DNA from: Lentisphaerae bacterium GWF2_49_21
GTDB lineage: Bacteria > Verrucomicrobiota > Lentisphaeria > Victivallales > GWF2-50-93
Length of the DNA: 39,633 nt
Assembly: GCA_001804805.1 (NCBI GenBank)
Contig: MHBH01000011.1
Coordinates: forward strand, 1-39,633
Reading direction: 5' to 3'
In this document: piece after piece, positions 6,939-14,852 of the stretch
Numbering within the stretch: the stretch's first letter is position 1
Layout: the number at the start of each line of letters is the position of its first letter
The notes under the pieces: model-generated
Told to the model about the DNA's origin: nothing
The model's input: only the letters and a program-made list of their open reading frames with translations
Databases searched by the model: none
Made by a program: the position numbers and the translations under genes

Positions 6939-8117
6939 ATGAATTACTTTTCAACAAAGTCGCTGTTCCGGACTAAACCGCTCCGCTTTGGGATTACAAG
7001 GCTTGCGGGTCTGCTGCTGCTTGTTTCGGTTTTTCCAGTGTCCGGAGTGGACAAGGATCCTATTAGCGCAGAGGCGATCGTCACGATGAACGATGGAACA
7101 GTCCTTTCCGGGATACTGACCATGATAGGCGCCAATCCCCTGACGATGACTCCCTTGAAGGAGGGCCGTCAGAAGCAGTTCCGCCTTGAGGACATCCTTT
7201 CCATCGAGCACAAGGTTGAGACTGCGGACATGAAGAAGCCCTGGGTCTACAAGGAAGCTGGCAGCATTGAGAAAGTCTATTATGACGAGAAGGAATATCC
7301 GTTCATAAATTTCATCACGAAGATCACGCTTGTCGATGGTACGAGCGTCAGCGGTCATATCGTTTCAGCGGCGTTCTACCTGAAGGACAACACAGGAAAG
7401 CACAAGGTGTTCCTACAGCGCCAGCTCAAGGGGGATAAGGGGCAGACCATGGCTGAAGTCTCCTATCCGGTCGCGCTGCAGTTCCCCGGAAACAAGGCGG
7501 TGAACGCATTGCCGTTCAAAGGAACCGTCGAAGGGCTTGGCAAGCTGGAGAAGGTTTCGGCGTTCGACGTTGAACGGGAGACTTTATTGGCCGCGAAAGT
7601 TTCAGAGGGAAGCAAGTTTGATTTCGGAAATCTGCTTCCTGGAACATATGATGTGTTCATTCTCACGGACACATATGCCCTTGCGGGATTGTCGGGGGAC
7701 ATCCCGTCCAATATCAAGAAGAATCCTCTGCAGGACGGCGATCTGGAGGCGATAAGGAAAGTACTCCCGCGCACAGACGACTTTTTCAAGGAAAAATGGG
7801 TATTGAAGCTGGAAGGATCCAGGGATTATGCAAAGACACTGGCATACAAGCAGAGGTCGGACTTCCTGGACGGTATGGGCAATCCAGTCCGTGGCGTCCG
7901 CATCTGGCATCTGGAGATGATGACCTGGCATCTGCCTGAAACCGAATGGCAGCTCGATAACAGGTTCGTGCTGATAAGGCACAAGCATCAGGAGACGGAG
8001 AAGGTGAGGAGGCTTTTCGCCGTACCTTCTATTGGCGCGGTGAGGCCGGGAACGGAACTGAAGATAAACAAGGAGATCATTGATGGCGACAGGGGATTTA
8101 TACAGGACCTTAAATAG
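6939..8117 (+). CDS. Secreted protein with Sm-like beta-barrel repeats, Bat-operon context
   Basis: This 392-residue protein starts with a Sec signal: a basic start, then LAGLLLLVSVFPVSG, with cleavage probably near residue 36. Two stretches, MNDGTVLSGILTMIG and LVDGTSVSGHIVSA, look like the first strands of small Sm/LSm-like barrels that often occur in periplasmic proteins of this group. A carboxypeptidase-regulatory-like segment (LLPGTYDVFILTD) follows. The reading frame stays open 78 codons further upstream, but that stretch contains the hairpin array. I therefore start at 6939, where a signal peptide begins and a weak AGGG lies ahead. The 3' end overlaps the next gene by 35 bases, so the two are expressed together. 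Function is unknown. Confidence 0.7.
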   Translation: MNYFSTKSLFRTKPLRFGITRLAGLLLLVSVFPVSGVDKDPISAEAIVTMNDGTVLSGILTMIGANPLTMTPLKEGRQKQFRLEDILSIEHKVETADMKKPWVYKEAGSIEKVYYDEKEYPFINFITKITLVDGTSVSGHIVSAAFYLKDNTGKHKVFLQRQLKGDKGQTMAEVSYPVALQFPGNKAVNALPFKGTVEGLGKLEKVSAFDVERETLLAAKVSEGSKFDFGNLLPGTYDVFILTDTYALAGLSGDIPSNIKKNPLQDGDLEAIRKVLPRTDDFFKEKWVLKLEGSRDYAKTLAYKQRSDFLDGMGNPVRGVRIWHLEMMTWHLPETEWQLDNRFVLIRHKHQETEKVRRLFAVPSIGAVRPGTELKINKEIIDGDRGFIQDLK

Positions 8118-11100
8118 ATATGAGATCGTCGGAAAGGTCAGGCAGGCCGCCGTAGCGGTCCTTGCTGCGCTGTCGGCGGACATCCTCCTGCTTTTCTGTC
8201 TTTTCTCATTGGACAACATCCTGAACTTCAATTCCTGGACGAGGATATTCTTTGTATTTGTGATTGTGATCCTCAATTTGTCACTGATAGGCTGGCTGGT
8301 CTGGATGTTCGCATACAGGAAGGAAGGCTACAGGAAGCTGGCGACCGGTTTTGAAAAGGAGAACGGGATCAGGGACAATGCCATGATAAATGCGGTCTGT
8401 TTCAGCGAGGACGGGGAACTTTCAGCCTCTCTTAAAAATCATTTCGTCTCCCAGGCGGTGGAGAATTGCAGGAGGATCAGGCTCCGTTTCTCATCGGTGC
8501 TGAAGACAAGGAATTTCAAGATGGCGTCAAGGGTGTTCCTGCTCGCGATAATCCTGTTCGGGATTTATTCCGCCGTCTTCCACAGGCACGCCCGCAATGC
8601 GCTGTTCCGGTTCATCAATCCTTATTCCCAGCTTGCATCGCTCAACTACACGCAGTTCAATGTCACGCCGGGCGACATTGAGATCATCGAAGGGGATTCA
8701 TGCAGGATCATTTCGAACGCGACCAGGGGAGGCGAGGCGGCAAGCGAGCTTTCACTCGTTGTCAAGAACCAGGATTCAATCGACTCCTATGAAATGCAGA
8801 AGGGCGACAAGGGATTCTCTATGGAGATCAAGAACATAAGTTCGCCGGTGGTCTATTCCGTGAGGAACAGGCATGAAGCAAGCAGATGGTTCAATATCGG
8901 AATCGTCAGGAAACCGCGCTTCGAAAATGTGTCGGTGATGGTGAAGCCTCCTGAATATACCGGAGAGAAGGAATATCCACTGACGCAGCTGAAAAGGAAC
9001 AATGAACTGCTGAAGGATTCGCTGGTGAAGGTGTCTTCAGTCCTGCCATCCGGATATAAGGCCGTCTTCTTCGCGAACGGACGGAATATTTCCGATACCA
9101 CGGGATTTGAATACAGGATTTCATCCAACACGGTTTTCACTGCGAATGTCAAAAACGGGAAAGGGCTGGAGAACAAGGACGCCTGGACTGCGGAATTCGC
9201 AGCTGTCGAGGATCGCGTCCCTGAAATAAGATTCCTCAATACGAGCACCAACATCGAGATGCTACTCGGGGAGAAGATTCCGATCCAGCTTCTTGCCGAA
9301 GATGATATCGCCGTGAAGTCCGTCGACATATTCATTGAAGCTTCGCCGGACGAGAAGATCCTGAAGTCGTTCAAGTACGAGCAGAACAGGAAGAGCCTGC
9401 GGGAGGTCTGGATACTCACCGCCGACAAGTCTATTTTTGCGCAGAACGCCTCATACAGGATATGGGCCAGGGTTTCCGACAACTTCCCCGGAGGGCATGC
9501 CGGCCTGACACAGGTTCCTATCACGGTGCATATCGCTGACAATTCGAAGATCCTGGCGGAGATAGGGAGGAACGACGCGGAAGGCAAGCTCTATTCATTC
9601 CTCATCAAGGCGCTTGAAAAACAGAAGGCGGTGCAGAACATGCTTGGCGGACGGATGAAGAACATCAGGATAAAAAATGAATTGAACGAAATTGATTCGG
9701 GCCAGAACGAAGTCCATAGGCTTATCGTTTCTGCTTCGGATACTGCGGCAGAGCTCAGGAAAAGCAACAGGATAACCGAGCCGATGAAGACGGGGATCGA
9801 TCAGGTGAAGAGCGGCATATCCACGGAAATCCTCGGCGAGTTCAAGGACGCGTTCAATGAAAAGAAGAAGGTTGATGTCAAGATCACCCTGAACAAGATA
9901 ATCCTCATGCAGGGACAGCTCATAGCCAGGCTCGAGGAACTGCTCAACCTCCTCGCTCTTGGGAAAAAGGAGATGGAGGCGAAGAAGGAGGAGGCCAAGG
10001 AGGAACTTCAGGACCTGGCGCTTCTCGACAAGTTCAAGGCCCTGAAGAAGGATCTGGAGAAGTTCAAGGAGGATCAGAAGAAGGTCATGGAGAAGACCGA
10101 GGAGCTCGACAAGAAGAATCCCGAGGACTGGACCAAGGGAGATGAGGATTTGCTCGGTAACCTAGCCGCGAGGGAAATGGACATGTCAAAGATCTTCAAG
10201 GCCGACTTCAACGACCTCTCCAAGCTTGGCAGGCAGGATTTCTCGAATTCCAAGATGGCAGAGGAGCTTGTCGCGATGTACGAGGAGCTTCAGAAGGCCG
10301 GAGAGGCCCTGAAGAAAAAGGAGAATATCGAGATTGCAACCTTGAACGAGGAGGCCGCTGCAGGACTGGCCGAGACCATCGAGCAGAACCTTGAACGCTG
10401 GCTTGCCGACACGCCTGACAATATCAAATGGAATGCGGAGCAGGGTGAGGGTTCGCCGGACGTGCAGTTGACCGATCTGCCGAATGAGCTGACAGACATA
10501 ATCGGGGATCTCATCGAATCCGAGAGCGATATGAGCGAGGACAGCCAGGATTCGACCAATTCAACAGCCTGGGACAAGGATGAGGGACTAGGCTGGGGTG
10601 TCAGCGACGGAAACATCAACAGCATGCAGGCGAAGGGAATCACAGGCAACGTGCTTCCGAACAACAACGAGGTCGCAGGACGTTCGGGAGAAGGACGCAC
10701 CGGGAAATCCTCCGGACAGTTTGTCGGGGATACGGCTGTAGGAAAAGGCGGCAGGGAAACGCCGACGCGCCTTACGCAGTCTCCGTTCGAGGAAGGAACG
10801 ATCAAGGATCTCACCAAGGAACCTCAGGGCGGTGCGACCGGCGGCGGCAAGCAATCGGGAATAGGTCATGAAGGCCTCCGTGGAAAGACTCCTGACAACA
10901 ACAGGGATCTCGATCAGCGTCTTGGGGGCCAGGTCGAACTCAAGCAGAAGGCTGAAGCCCTGCTGCGCAAGCTGACTGTACAGAATCTTCCCACCGGAGA
11001 TCTGGAGGAGGCGATATCCAAGATGGATTTGATCTCAAAATCCAATACGAAGGGGAAGGGGCTTGAACTGCGGCAGGTGAAGGATGACGTCCTTTCATCG

Positions 11101-11271
11101 CTGATTGACGCGAAGACGGCGATCAACGAGGCCGTGAAGTCAGATACTGAAAAGAACATCGCCAAGAGGAAGAAGGACAATTTCTTCAAGTACAACGGAA
11201 ATGAAAGCACCCCGTCGGGATACGAGGACACTGTAGAGGCATATTTCAAATCCCTGGCGCAAGGTGAATAA
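8083..11271 (+). CDS. Very long membrane/coiled-coil protein, DUF4175-like
   Basis: This 1062-residue protein has two N-terminal membrane helices (about 22-43 and 54-78) and a third near 147-167. A large beta-sandwich-rich periplasmic part follows (about 170-480), then long lysine/glutamate-rich coiled coils (about 500-780). A glycine/asparagine-rich linker leads to a helical tail. This layout matches the DUF4175-like proteins that accompany MoxR/DUF58/vWA genes in Planctomycetes and relatives, where they are thought to be structural envelope components. ATG 8083 is preferred to a TTG three bases earlier because AGGAG at 8071-8075 is well spaced. It overlaps the previous gene by 35 bases. The chemical function is unknown. 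Confidence 0.72.
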   Translation: MATGDLYRTLNRYEIVGKVRQAAVAVLAALSADILLLFCLFSLDNILNFNSWTRIFFVFVIVILNLSLIGWLVWMFAYRKEGYRKLATGFEKENGIRDNAMINAVCFSEDGELSASLKNHFVSQAVENCRRIRLRFSSVLKTRNFKMASRVFLLAIILFGIYSAVFHRHARNALFRFINPYSQLASLNYTQFNVTPGDIEIIEGDSCRIISNATRGGEAASELSLVVKNQDSIDSYEMQKGDKGFSMEIKNISSPVVYSVRNRHEASRWFNIGIVRKPRFENVSVMVKPPEYTGEKEYPLTQLKRNNELLKDSLVKVSSVLPSGYKAVFFANGRNISDTTGFEYRISSNTVFTANVKNGKGLENKDAWTAEFAAVEDRVPEIRFLNTSTNIEMLLGEKIPIQLLAEDDIAVKSVDIFIEASPDEKILKSFKYEQNRKSLREVWILTADKSIFAQNASYRIWARVSDNFPGGHAGLTQVPITVHIADNSKILAEIGRNDAEGKLYSFLIKALEKQKAVQNMLGGRMKNIRIKNELNEIDSGQNEVHRLIVSASDTAAELRKSNRITEPMKTGIDQVKSGISTEILGEFKDAFNEKKKVDVKITLNKIILMQGQLIARLEELLNLLALGKKEMEAKKEEAKEELQDLALLDKFKALKKDLEKFKEDQKKVMEKTEELDKKNPEDWTKGDEDLLGNLAAREMDMSKIFKADFNDLSKLGRQDFSNSKMAEELVAMYEELQKAGEALKKKENIEIATLNEEAAAGLAETIEQNLERWLADTPDNIKWNAEQGEGSPDVQLTDLPNELTDIIGDLIESESDMSEDSQDSTNSTAWDKDEGLGWGVSDGNINSMQAKGITGNVLPNNNEVAGRSGEGRTGKSSGQFVGDTAVGKGGRETPTRLTQSPFEEGTIKDLTKEPQGGATGGGKQSGIGHEGLRGKTPDNNRDLDQRLGGQVELKQKAEALLRKLTVQNLPTGDLEEAISKMDLISKSNTKGKGLELRQVKDDVLSSLIDAKTAINEAVKSDTEKNIAKRKKDNFFKYNGNESTPSGYEDTVEAYFKSLAQGE

Positions 11272-11310
11272 ATGTTTTCACAATGTCCGACGGCATCGTG
11301 AAAACATTTA
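11269..11310 (+). terminator. Perfect 13-bp stem-loop at the 3' end of the long DUF4175-like gene
   Basis: TAAATGTTTTCAC (11269-11281, including the stop codon) pairs perfectly with GTGAAAACATTTA (11298-11310) around a 16-base loop. No T-run follows, so it may be a stabilising or Rho-associated 3' hairpin rather than a classic terminator. Between here and the next gene lie a small GCCC/GGGC hairpin near 11332 and an imperfect CCTCC/GGAGG inverted repeat. Confidence 0.5.
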
Positions 11311-11498
11311 TGACAGGAGAAAAAGAACAGCCCTTGCGGGCTTGATCCTCCTTCGCAAAGATAGCTACGGAGGACAGGCTACGAGCAAATTACTAATAGG
11401 TTATATAATTGGTTTGAAGCATGTCGCGCCATAGCTTCCCAGCGACGGCGGATCAATGTCGCAAGACATGTTCTTTAATTTTCAGGAGCGTCAGACAT

Positions 11499-12221
11499 AT
11501 GAAAAATTCATTTTACATATTTAACAACACCTTGCTTTTTGCGGCACTTTTTCTTTTAATGTCCGCTGCTTTCGCCGCTGAGCATGAGAACCTCATTGTG
11601 AACGGATCGTTCGACAAGGGGGAGAAGACGCCGGACAACTGGGAGGCGGCCAACGGGCTCACTTCCTTCTATATCAACGAGGAGGGAAGGGGCCGGATCG
11701 TGAAGATGGATTCGCGGGTGGACCGGATGCAGTCTTTGGCATGGATGAAGAAGTTCAAGGAGGATCCGACTGCGGCTCCGCCGGAACCCGTGTATTCCAA
11801 GGATAAATATGCCTGCATTGGAGGCAACGAGGGCGTCTGGGTGGATTCCGGCCTGATAGATGTGAAACCTGGACAGAACTACAAGCTCACAGTGGACTAC
11901 AAGGGGCCGTCATCCCCAATTGTCTGGATCAAGGGTTTCTTGTTCCATCCTGTGAGGAAGGATTATGCCGACGCATATCAGACAAGGCTGGTACCGGACA
12001 ATCCCGACAAGGAGAAATGGAAGACATATTCGATCGGCTTCAATCCGACGGACAGGACTCCGAAGGTCGAGAAGATGAAGGTGCGGATCTACGCCTACTG
12101 GCCGGCGGGGATATATTATTTCGACAATGTAAAAGTCGAGGAGATCACCCCCGAGGAGATGGTTGAGCTTCAGAAAAAGAGGGAAGAGGTCCCGGAAAAA
12201 GAAAAAGACAAGAAGAAATAA
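11499..12221 (+). CDS. Secreted carbohydrate-binding-module-like protein
   Basis: This 240-residue protein has a signal peptide ending near AFAA (about residue 24) followed directly by ENLIVNGSFDKG, the characteristic opening of CBM4/9-type jelly-roll domains. The closing strand IYYFDNVKVEEI is also typical of that fold. No catalytic domain is attached, so it probably binds a glycan or wall polymer in the periplasm or outside the cell. The C-terminus is a lysine/glutamate tail. ATG 11499 is chosen over an in-frame ATG 26 codons upstream because AGGAG precedes it and the signal peptide begins here. It converges on the minus-strand nucleotidyltransferase gene with only 20 bases between them. 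Confidence 0.7.
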   Translation: MKNSFYIFNNTLLFAALFLLMSAAFAAEHENLIVNGSFDKGEKTPDNWEAANGLTSFYINEEGRGRIVKMDSRVDRMQSLAWMKKFKEDPTAAPPEPVYSKDKYACIGGNEGVWVDSGLIDVKPGQNYKLTVDYKGPSSPIVWIKGFLFHPVRKDYADAYQTRLVPDNPDKEKWKTYSIGFNPTDRTPKVEKMKVRIYAYWPAGIYYFDNVKVEEITPEEMVELQKKREEVPEKEKDKKK

Positions 12222-12241
12222 AATTTTCAACTTCCCTCGCA

Positions 12242-12988
12242 TTATTCCGGTAAAACCCTCTCCAGGCGTTTTGTCATAAAAGAGAGTAGCTTGGAAGATT
12301 TCGCCGGCTTGATTTCAGAAAACATCGACCGGCTGTTTAGATTCAGGACTTTTAGGATCCTACGGGCTTTTTGGGAGTTAACGATGGTCAGCAGATTTTC
12401 CAGAAGGTTGAGCATGTCCCTTTCTTTGATTCGACCGTCTGTGACTGTGGCATGGACATCCAGGAGATAAGCCGGCATCAACCGTGATAGAATACGGACA
12501 TGTCGTTCGTCCTGTCGACCTGTCTGGGACAAATCAGCAACATTGGCGATCTTGGCTTTTAACAAGGCGATAGGTCCTGGCACACGCACCAGCACTCCGC
12601 CATCGCCAATACCGATGGTATATTCGGGATGATGAAGGTCTTTGTTGCTAATCCCGTGCAGATGGCTAAGTACCTCGACTGGCAACGGTTGACCATCGGT
12701 ATTTATGGCTATGATAGCGCCTACCTCATTAGTGGGCGGACGCATGGGGAAAAACTGAGGTTTGACGCCCGCTATCCTGGCTATCCGGCTGACTGTCTCC
12801 CTGTTACCGAGCACATCGACGTCCCGTGAAACGAATGGCGACAGGTCGGAGGTACGTTCATAGTAGTAAAGAGCCCAAAGGTTCACCGCCTGTCCTCCTA
12901 CAAGAAACAGCGGTTCATCGGCTTCCAGGACAGCTGCAAAATCCCCGGGAGGCCGTGCAATAAAATCAGATGGTTTGCGATTTTGCAT
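12242..12988 (-). CDS. Nucleotidyltransferase-fold toxin candidate (AbiEii-like)
   Basis: This 248-residue protein carries the polymerase-beta-type signature: GGQAVNLWALYYY from residue 31, then SRDVDVL with D56 and D58 as likely metal ligands. The middle segment PLPVEVLSHLHG supplies a possible third acid. It resembles nucleotidyltransferases of the AbiEii/MNT kind, which modify tRNA or a partner protein and act as toxins in type IV or VII systems. Its start overlaps the end of the upstream antitoxin-like gene by 23 bases, the usual arrangement for a regulated pair. A weak GGAAAGAAG precedes the ATG. Which subgroup it belongs to is not settled from sequence alone. Confidence 0.68.
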   Translation of the reverse strand: MQNRKPSDFIARPPGDFAAVLEADEPLFLVGGQAVNLWALYYYERTSDLSPFVSRDVDVLGNRETVSRIARIAGVKPQFFPMRPPTNEVGAIIAINTDGQPLPVEVLSHLHGISNKDLHHPEYTIGIGDGGVLVRVPGPIALLKAKIANVADLSQTGRQDERHVRILSRLMPAYLLDVHATVTDGRIKERDMLNLLENLLTIVNSQKARRILKVLNLNSRSMFSEIKPAKSSKLLSFMTKRLERVLPE

Positions 12989-13370
12989 GGCTTCTTTCCA
13001 GCTCTAAAACGCGTATCTTGCTATGGGCGGGGACGATGGAATTCCGGGTTTCTATCCCGTTGTGGCTGGCCAGGTGCAGATCAAGAAGGACCTGATCAAA
13101 TTCGCGCTGATTGCGTTTGAACCGGGACAGTTGCGCGGCCGTGGCAAAGCGCTTCGGCGGTTTTGGAGAGAATTGCATGACAATTGGAAGCAGTCGCTTG
13201 GCCTGTGAAGAATTTTCAGTGCGTTTTTTAACCGTTTCACGCACTGCCTGGCGCATGAGCGCCATCGCAGTCGTGCCCTCATGCCGTGCGATCTCTTCCA
13301 AGGCGCTTAGGACTGCCTCGTGTTCCGTCAGGCTTTTGCGGCTTTTTGTGCTTGCAATCTGGTTCGGCAT
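12966..13370 (-). CDS. Probable antitoxin/repressor paired with the nucleotidyltransferase
   Basis: This 134-residue, mostly helical and basic protein has an N-terminal part (about 15-50: EHEAVLSALEEIARHEG, then TTAMALMRQAVRETVKKR) that reads like a ribbon-helix-helix or related DNA-binding module. The C-terminal half would bind the toxin. ATG 13370 is used rather than a TTG five codons earlier because GGGAG lies eight bases ahead. The perfect palindrome directly upstream is a natural operator for it. It overlaps the nucleotidyltransferase gene by 23 bases. Identity as an antitoxin comes from context; the fold call is tentative. Confidence 0.55.
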   Translation of the reverse strand: MPNQIASTKSRKSLTEHEAVLSALEEIARHEGTTAMALMRQAVRETVKKRTENSSQAKRLLPIVMQFSPKPPKRFATAAQLSRFKRNQREFDQVLLDLHLASHNGIETRNSIVPAHSKIRVLELERSHAKSQTI

Positions 13371-13383
13371 TGAAAATTCTCCC

Positions 13384-13435
13384 AAAAGGTTGATTCAACC
13401 TTTTATACAGTACTGCCTCCCTATTGTGCTGTCAA
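13384..13435 (-). promoter_or_regulatory. Promoter with perfect palindromic operator for the antitoxin/nucleotidyltransferase pair
   Basis: On the minus strand TTGACA (13430-13435) and TACTGT (13407-13412) are spaced by 17 bases. Directly downstream of the -10 lies a perfect palindrome of two 10-base arms around one base, AAAAGGTTGA / TCAACCTTTT (13384-13404). A repressor bound there would block initiation, as in self-regulated toxin-antitoxin operons. Confidence 0.6.
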
Positions 13436-13578
13436 GCAGTCGTGAAAATGATACGTGGAAAATATTTTGTGTTTCATATCAAGAGATGGTTATGGAAGGT
13501 CAGCCTTCTTAGTGAAACTCTTGTAAAGGCTCCACTTCGCGAAATAAGAAAATTCCTCATGCTTCGGTCTGTGAGTCG

Positions 13579-14709
13579 TCAGACGCCCAGGATGCCGGAC
13601 ATGGTGGTAAAGGGAAGGACGCGCGTCTTGAATTCGGCGATTTCATAGTCCCTTTCCCCCATGTGAACCTGATAGAAGAGGGGTATGTTGGTCCGTTGGG
13701 CAAAATAGGATATGTTGGGGCTAATCAGCCGTTCGCCCATCTTGCATTCCACGGAAAACTCTGGTTTGTTGTTGCGTACGACTACGAAGTCCAATTCCCG
13801 TCCCTGGGAGTCACGTATAAAACGCAGTTCCATGCGATCTCCCTCGCGGTCTTCAATCATATGGCAGTACTTCAGGAGATTTGAGGCTACCAGGTTTTCA
13901 AACCGTGCAGGCGGCGTGGCGCAGACAGACCAGTCCCACATGTATAGTTTTCGTTCCTTGGTTGCCGCTCTCAGTTTCGGGAGACCGTGTGGCTGTATCC
14001 GAAAACAAAAGTATAGATTTTCCAGGATGGTGATCCAGTGGTCAATTGTCTCAAAAGCAACCGAAAGATCCTGCCGCAGGTTGTTGATGGACAGAGGCGA
14101 TCCGATCCGTTCCGGAAGTACCTGCGCAAGGAGATCCAGCTGTGACACCTCCTTGACATGTTCCAAACTGACCAGATCCTCATGTATGACCCTGCTCTGG
14201 TGTTCCCGTTGCCAACGCTTCCAATGACGTGTGTTTCCCTTGAGAAAAGGCTCTGGAAATCCTCCAAACTGCAGGAGGTGATCGAGGTCGGACAAGCTTG
14301 GCTTCCTGGAGATTTCATAAAGAGACAATGGATGAAGGCGATGGTAGTGGTATCGTCCCTGCAGTGAATCCCCCCCTCTGCGATAATGATCCAGGCGGGC
14401 GGAGCCCGTTATCAAGAATTGCCGGCTCGATTTGTGCGTGTCGTAGAAGCCCTTTACAAGGTTTCTCCACCCCTTATACTTGTGGATTTCGTCAAGGATG
14501 ACAAGCCGTTCTCCGGCCGGCAGAGCTCCTTGGAGGAGCATTTTTCTCGAAACCGGATTGTCCCAATTCAAGTAGGCAGGATGTGTTTCATTCCCTCCTG
14601 TCAGCAAGCCCAGGGCCAGTGTAGTTTTTCCGACCTGCCTTGGGCCTCCCAGGAATACCATTTTCTCCCCAAGATCTTCTGATATGGCCGCCTTGAGATA
14701 ACGTTCCAT
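13579..14709 (-). CDS. AAA+ ATPase with DUF4143 domain
   Basis: This 376-residue protein has the AAA_14/DUF4143 layout. Walker A is GGPRQVGKTT (21-30), Walker B is ILDEIH (71-76), and a sensor-like FLITGSARLD falls at 97-106. A helical region and a C-terminal nuclease-like DUF4143 domain follow, in which the FSVECKMGE strand resembles an (E)xK motif. Such genes are widespread, vary between strains, and their function is poorly understood; a link to mobile or defence regions is often seen. Length is normal for the family. It stands alone, with its own inverted-repeat promoter region and ACAGGAG ahead of the ATG, between the toxin-antitoxin pair and recQ. Confidence 0.85.
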   Translation of the reverse strand: MERYLKAAISEDLGEKMVFLGGPRQVGKTTLALGLLTGGNETHPAYLNWDNPVSRKMLLQGALPAGERLVILDEIHKYKGWRNLVKGFYDTHKSSRQFLITGSARLDHYRRGGDSLQGRYHYHRLHPLSLYEISRKPSLSDLDHLLQFGGFPEPFLKGNTRHWKRWQREHQSRVIHEDLVSLEHVKEVSQLDLLAQVLPERIGSPLSINNLRQDLSVAFETIDHWITILENLYFCFRIQPHGLPKLRAATKERKLYMWDWSVCATPPARFENLVASNLLKYCHMIEDREGDRMELRFIRDSQGRELDFVVVRNNKPEFSVECKMGERLISPNISYFAQRTNIPLFYQVHMGERDYEIAEFKTRVLPFTTMSGILGV

Positions 14710-14738
14710 GTTTTACTCCTGTGTATAAATTCATGTGC

Positions 14739-14794
14739 ACTCTAATATATACATGCATAAATTAGAGTATAGTCTAATTTATGCAAGTTCACAA
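14739..14794 (-). promoter_or_regulatory. Promoter and inverted-repeat operator of the AAA+/DUF4143 gene
   Basis: TGCATAAATTAGA (14754-14766) and TCTAATTTATGCA (14773-14785) form a perfect 13-bp inverted repeat with a 6-base centre. A further half-site ACTCTAAT (14739-14746) pairs with ATTAGAGT (14761-14768). On the minus strand TTGTGA (14789-14794) and TATACT (14766-14771) are 17 bases apart, so the -10 box sits in the centre of the repeat. Repression is therefore likely. The regulator is unknown. Confidence 0.58.
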
Positions 14795-14852
14795 GTGCTG
14801 TATCTGCAAGAAATTTATAAGTGTGATTTTGCAGAATGATCTTCCACGCGTA

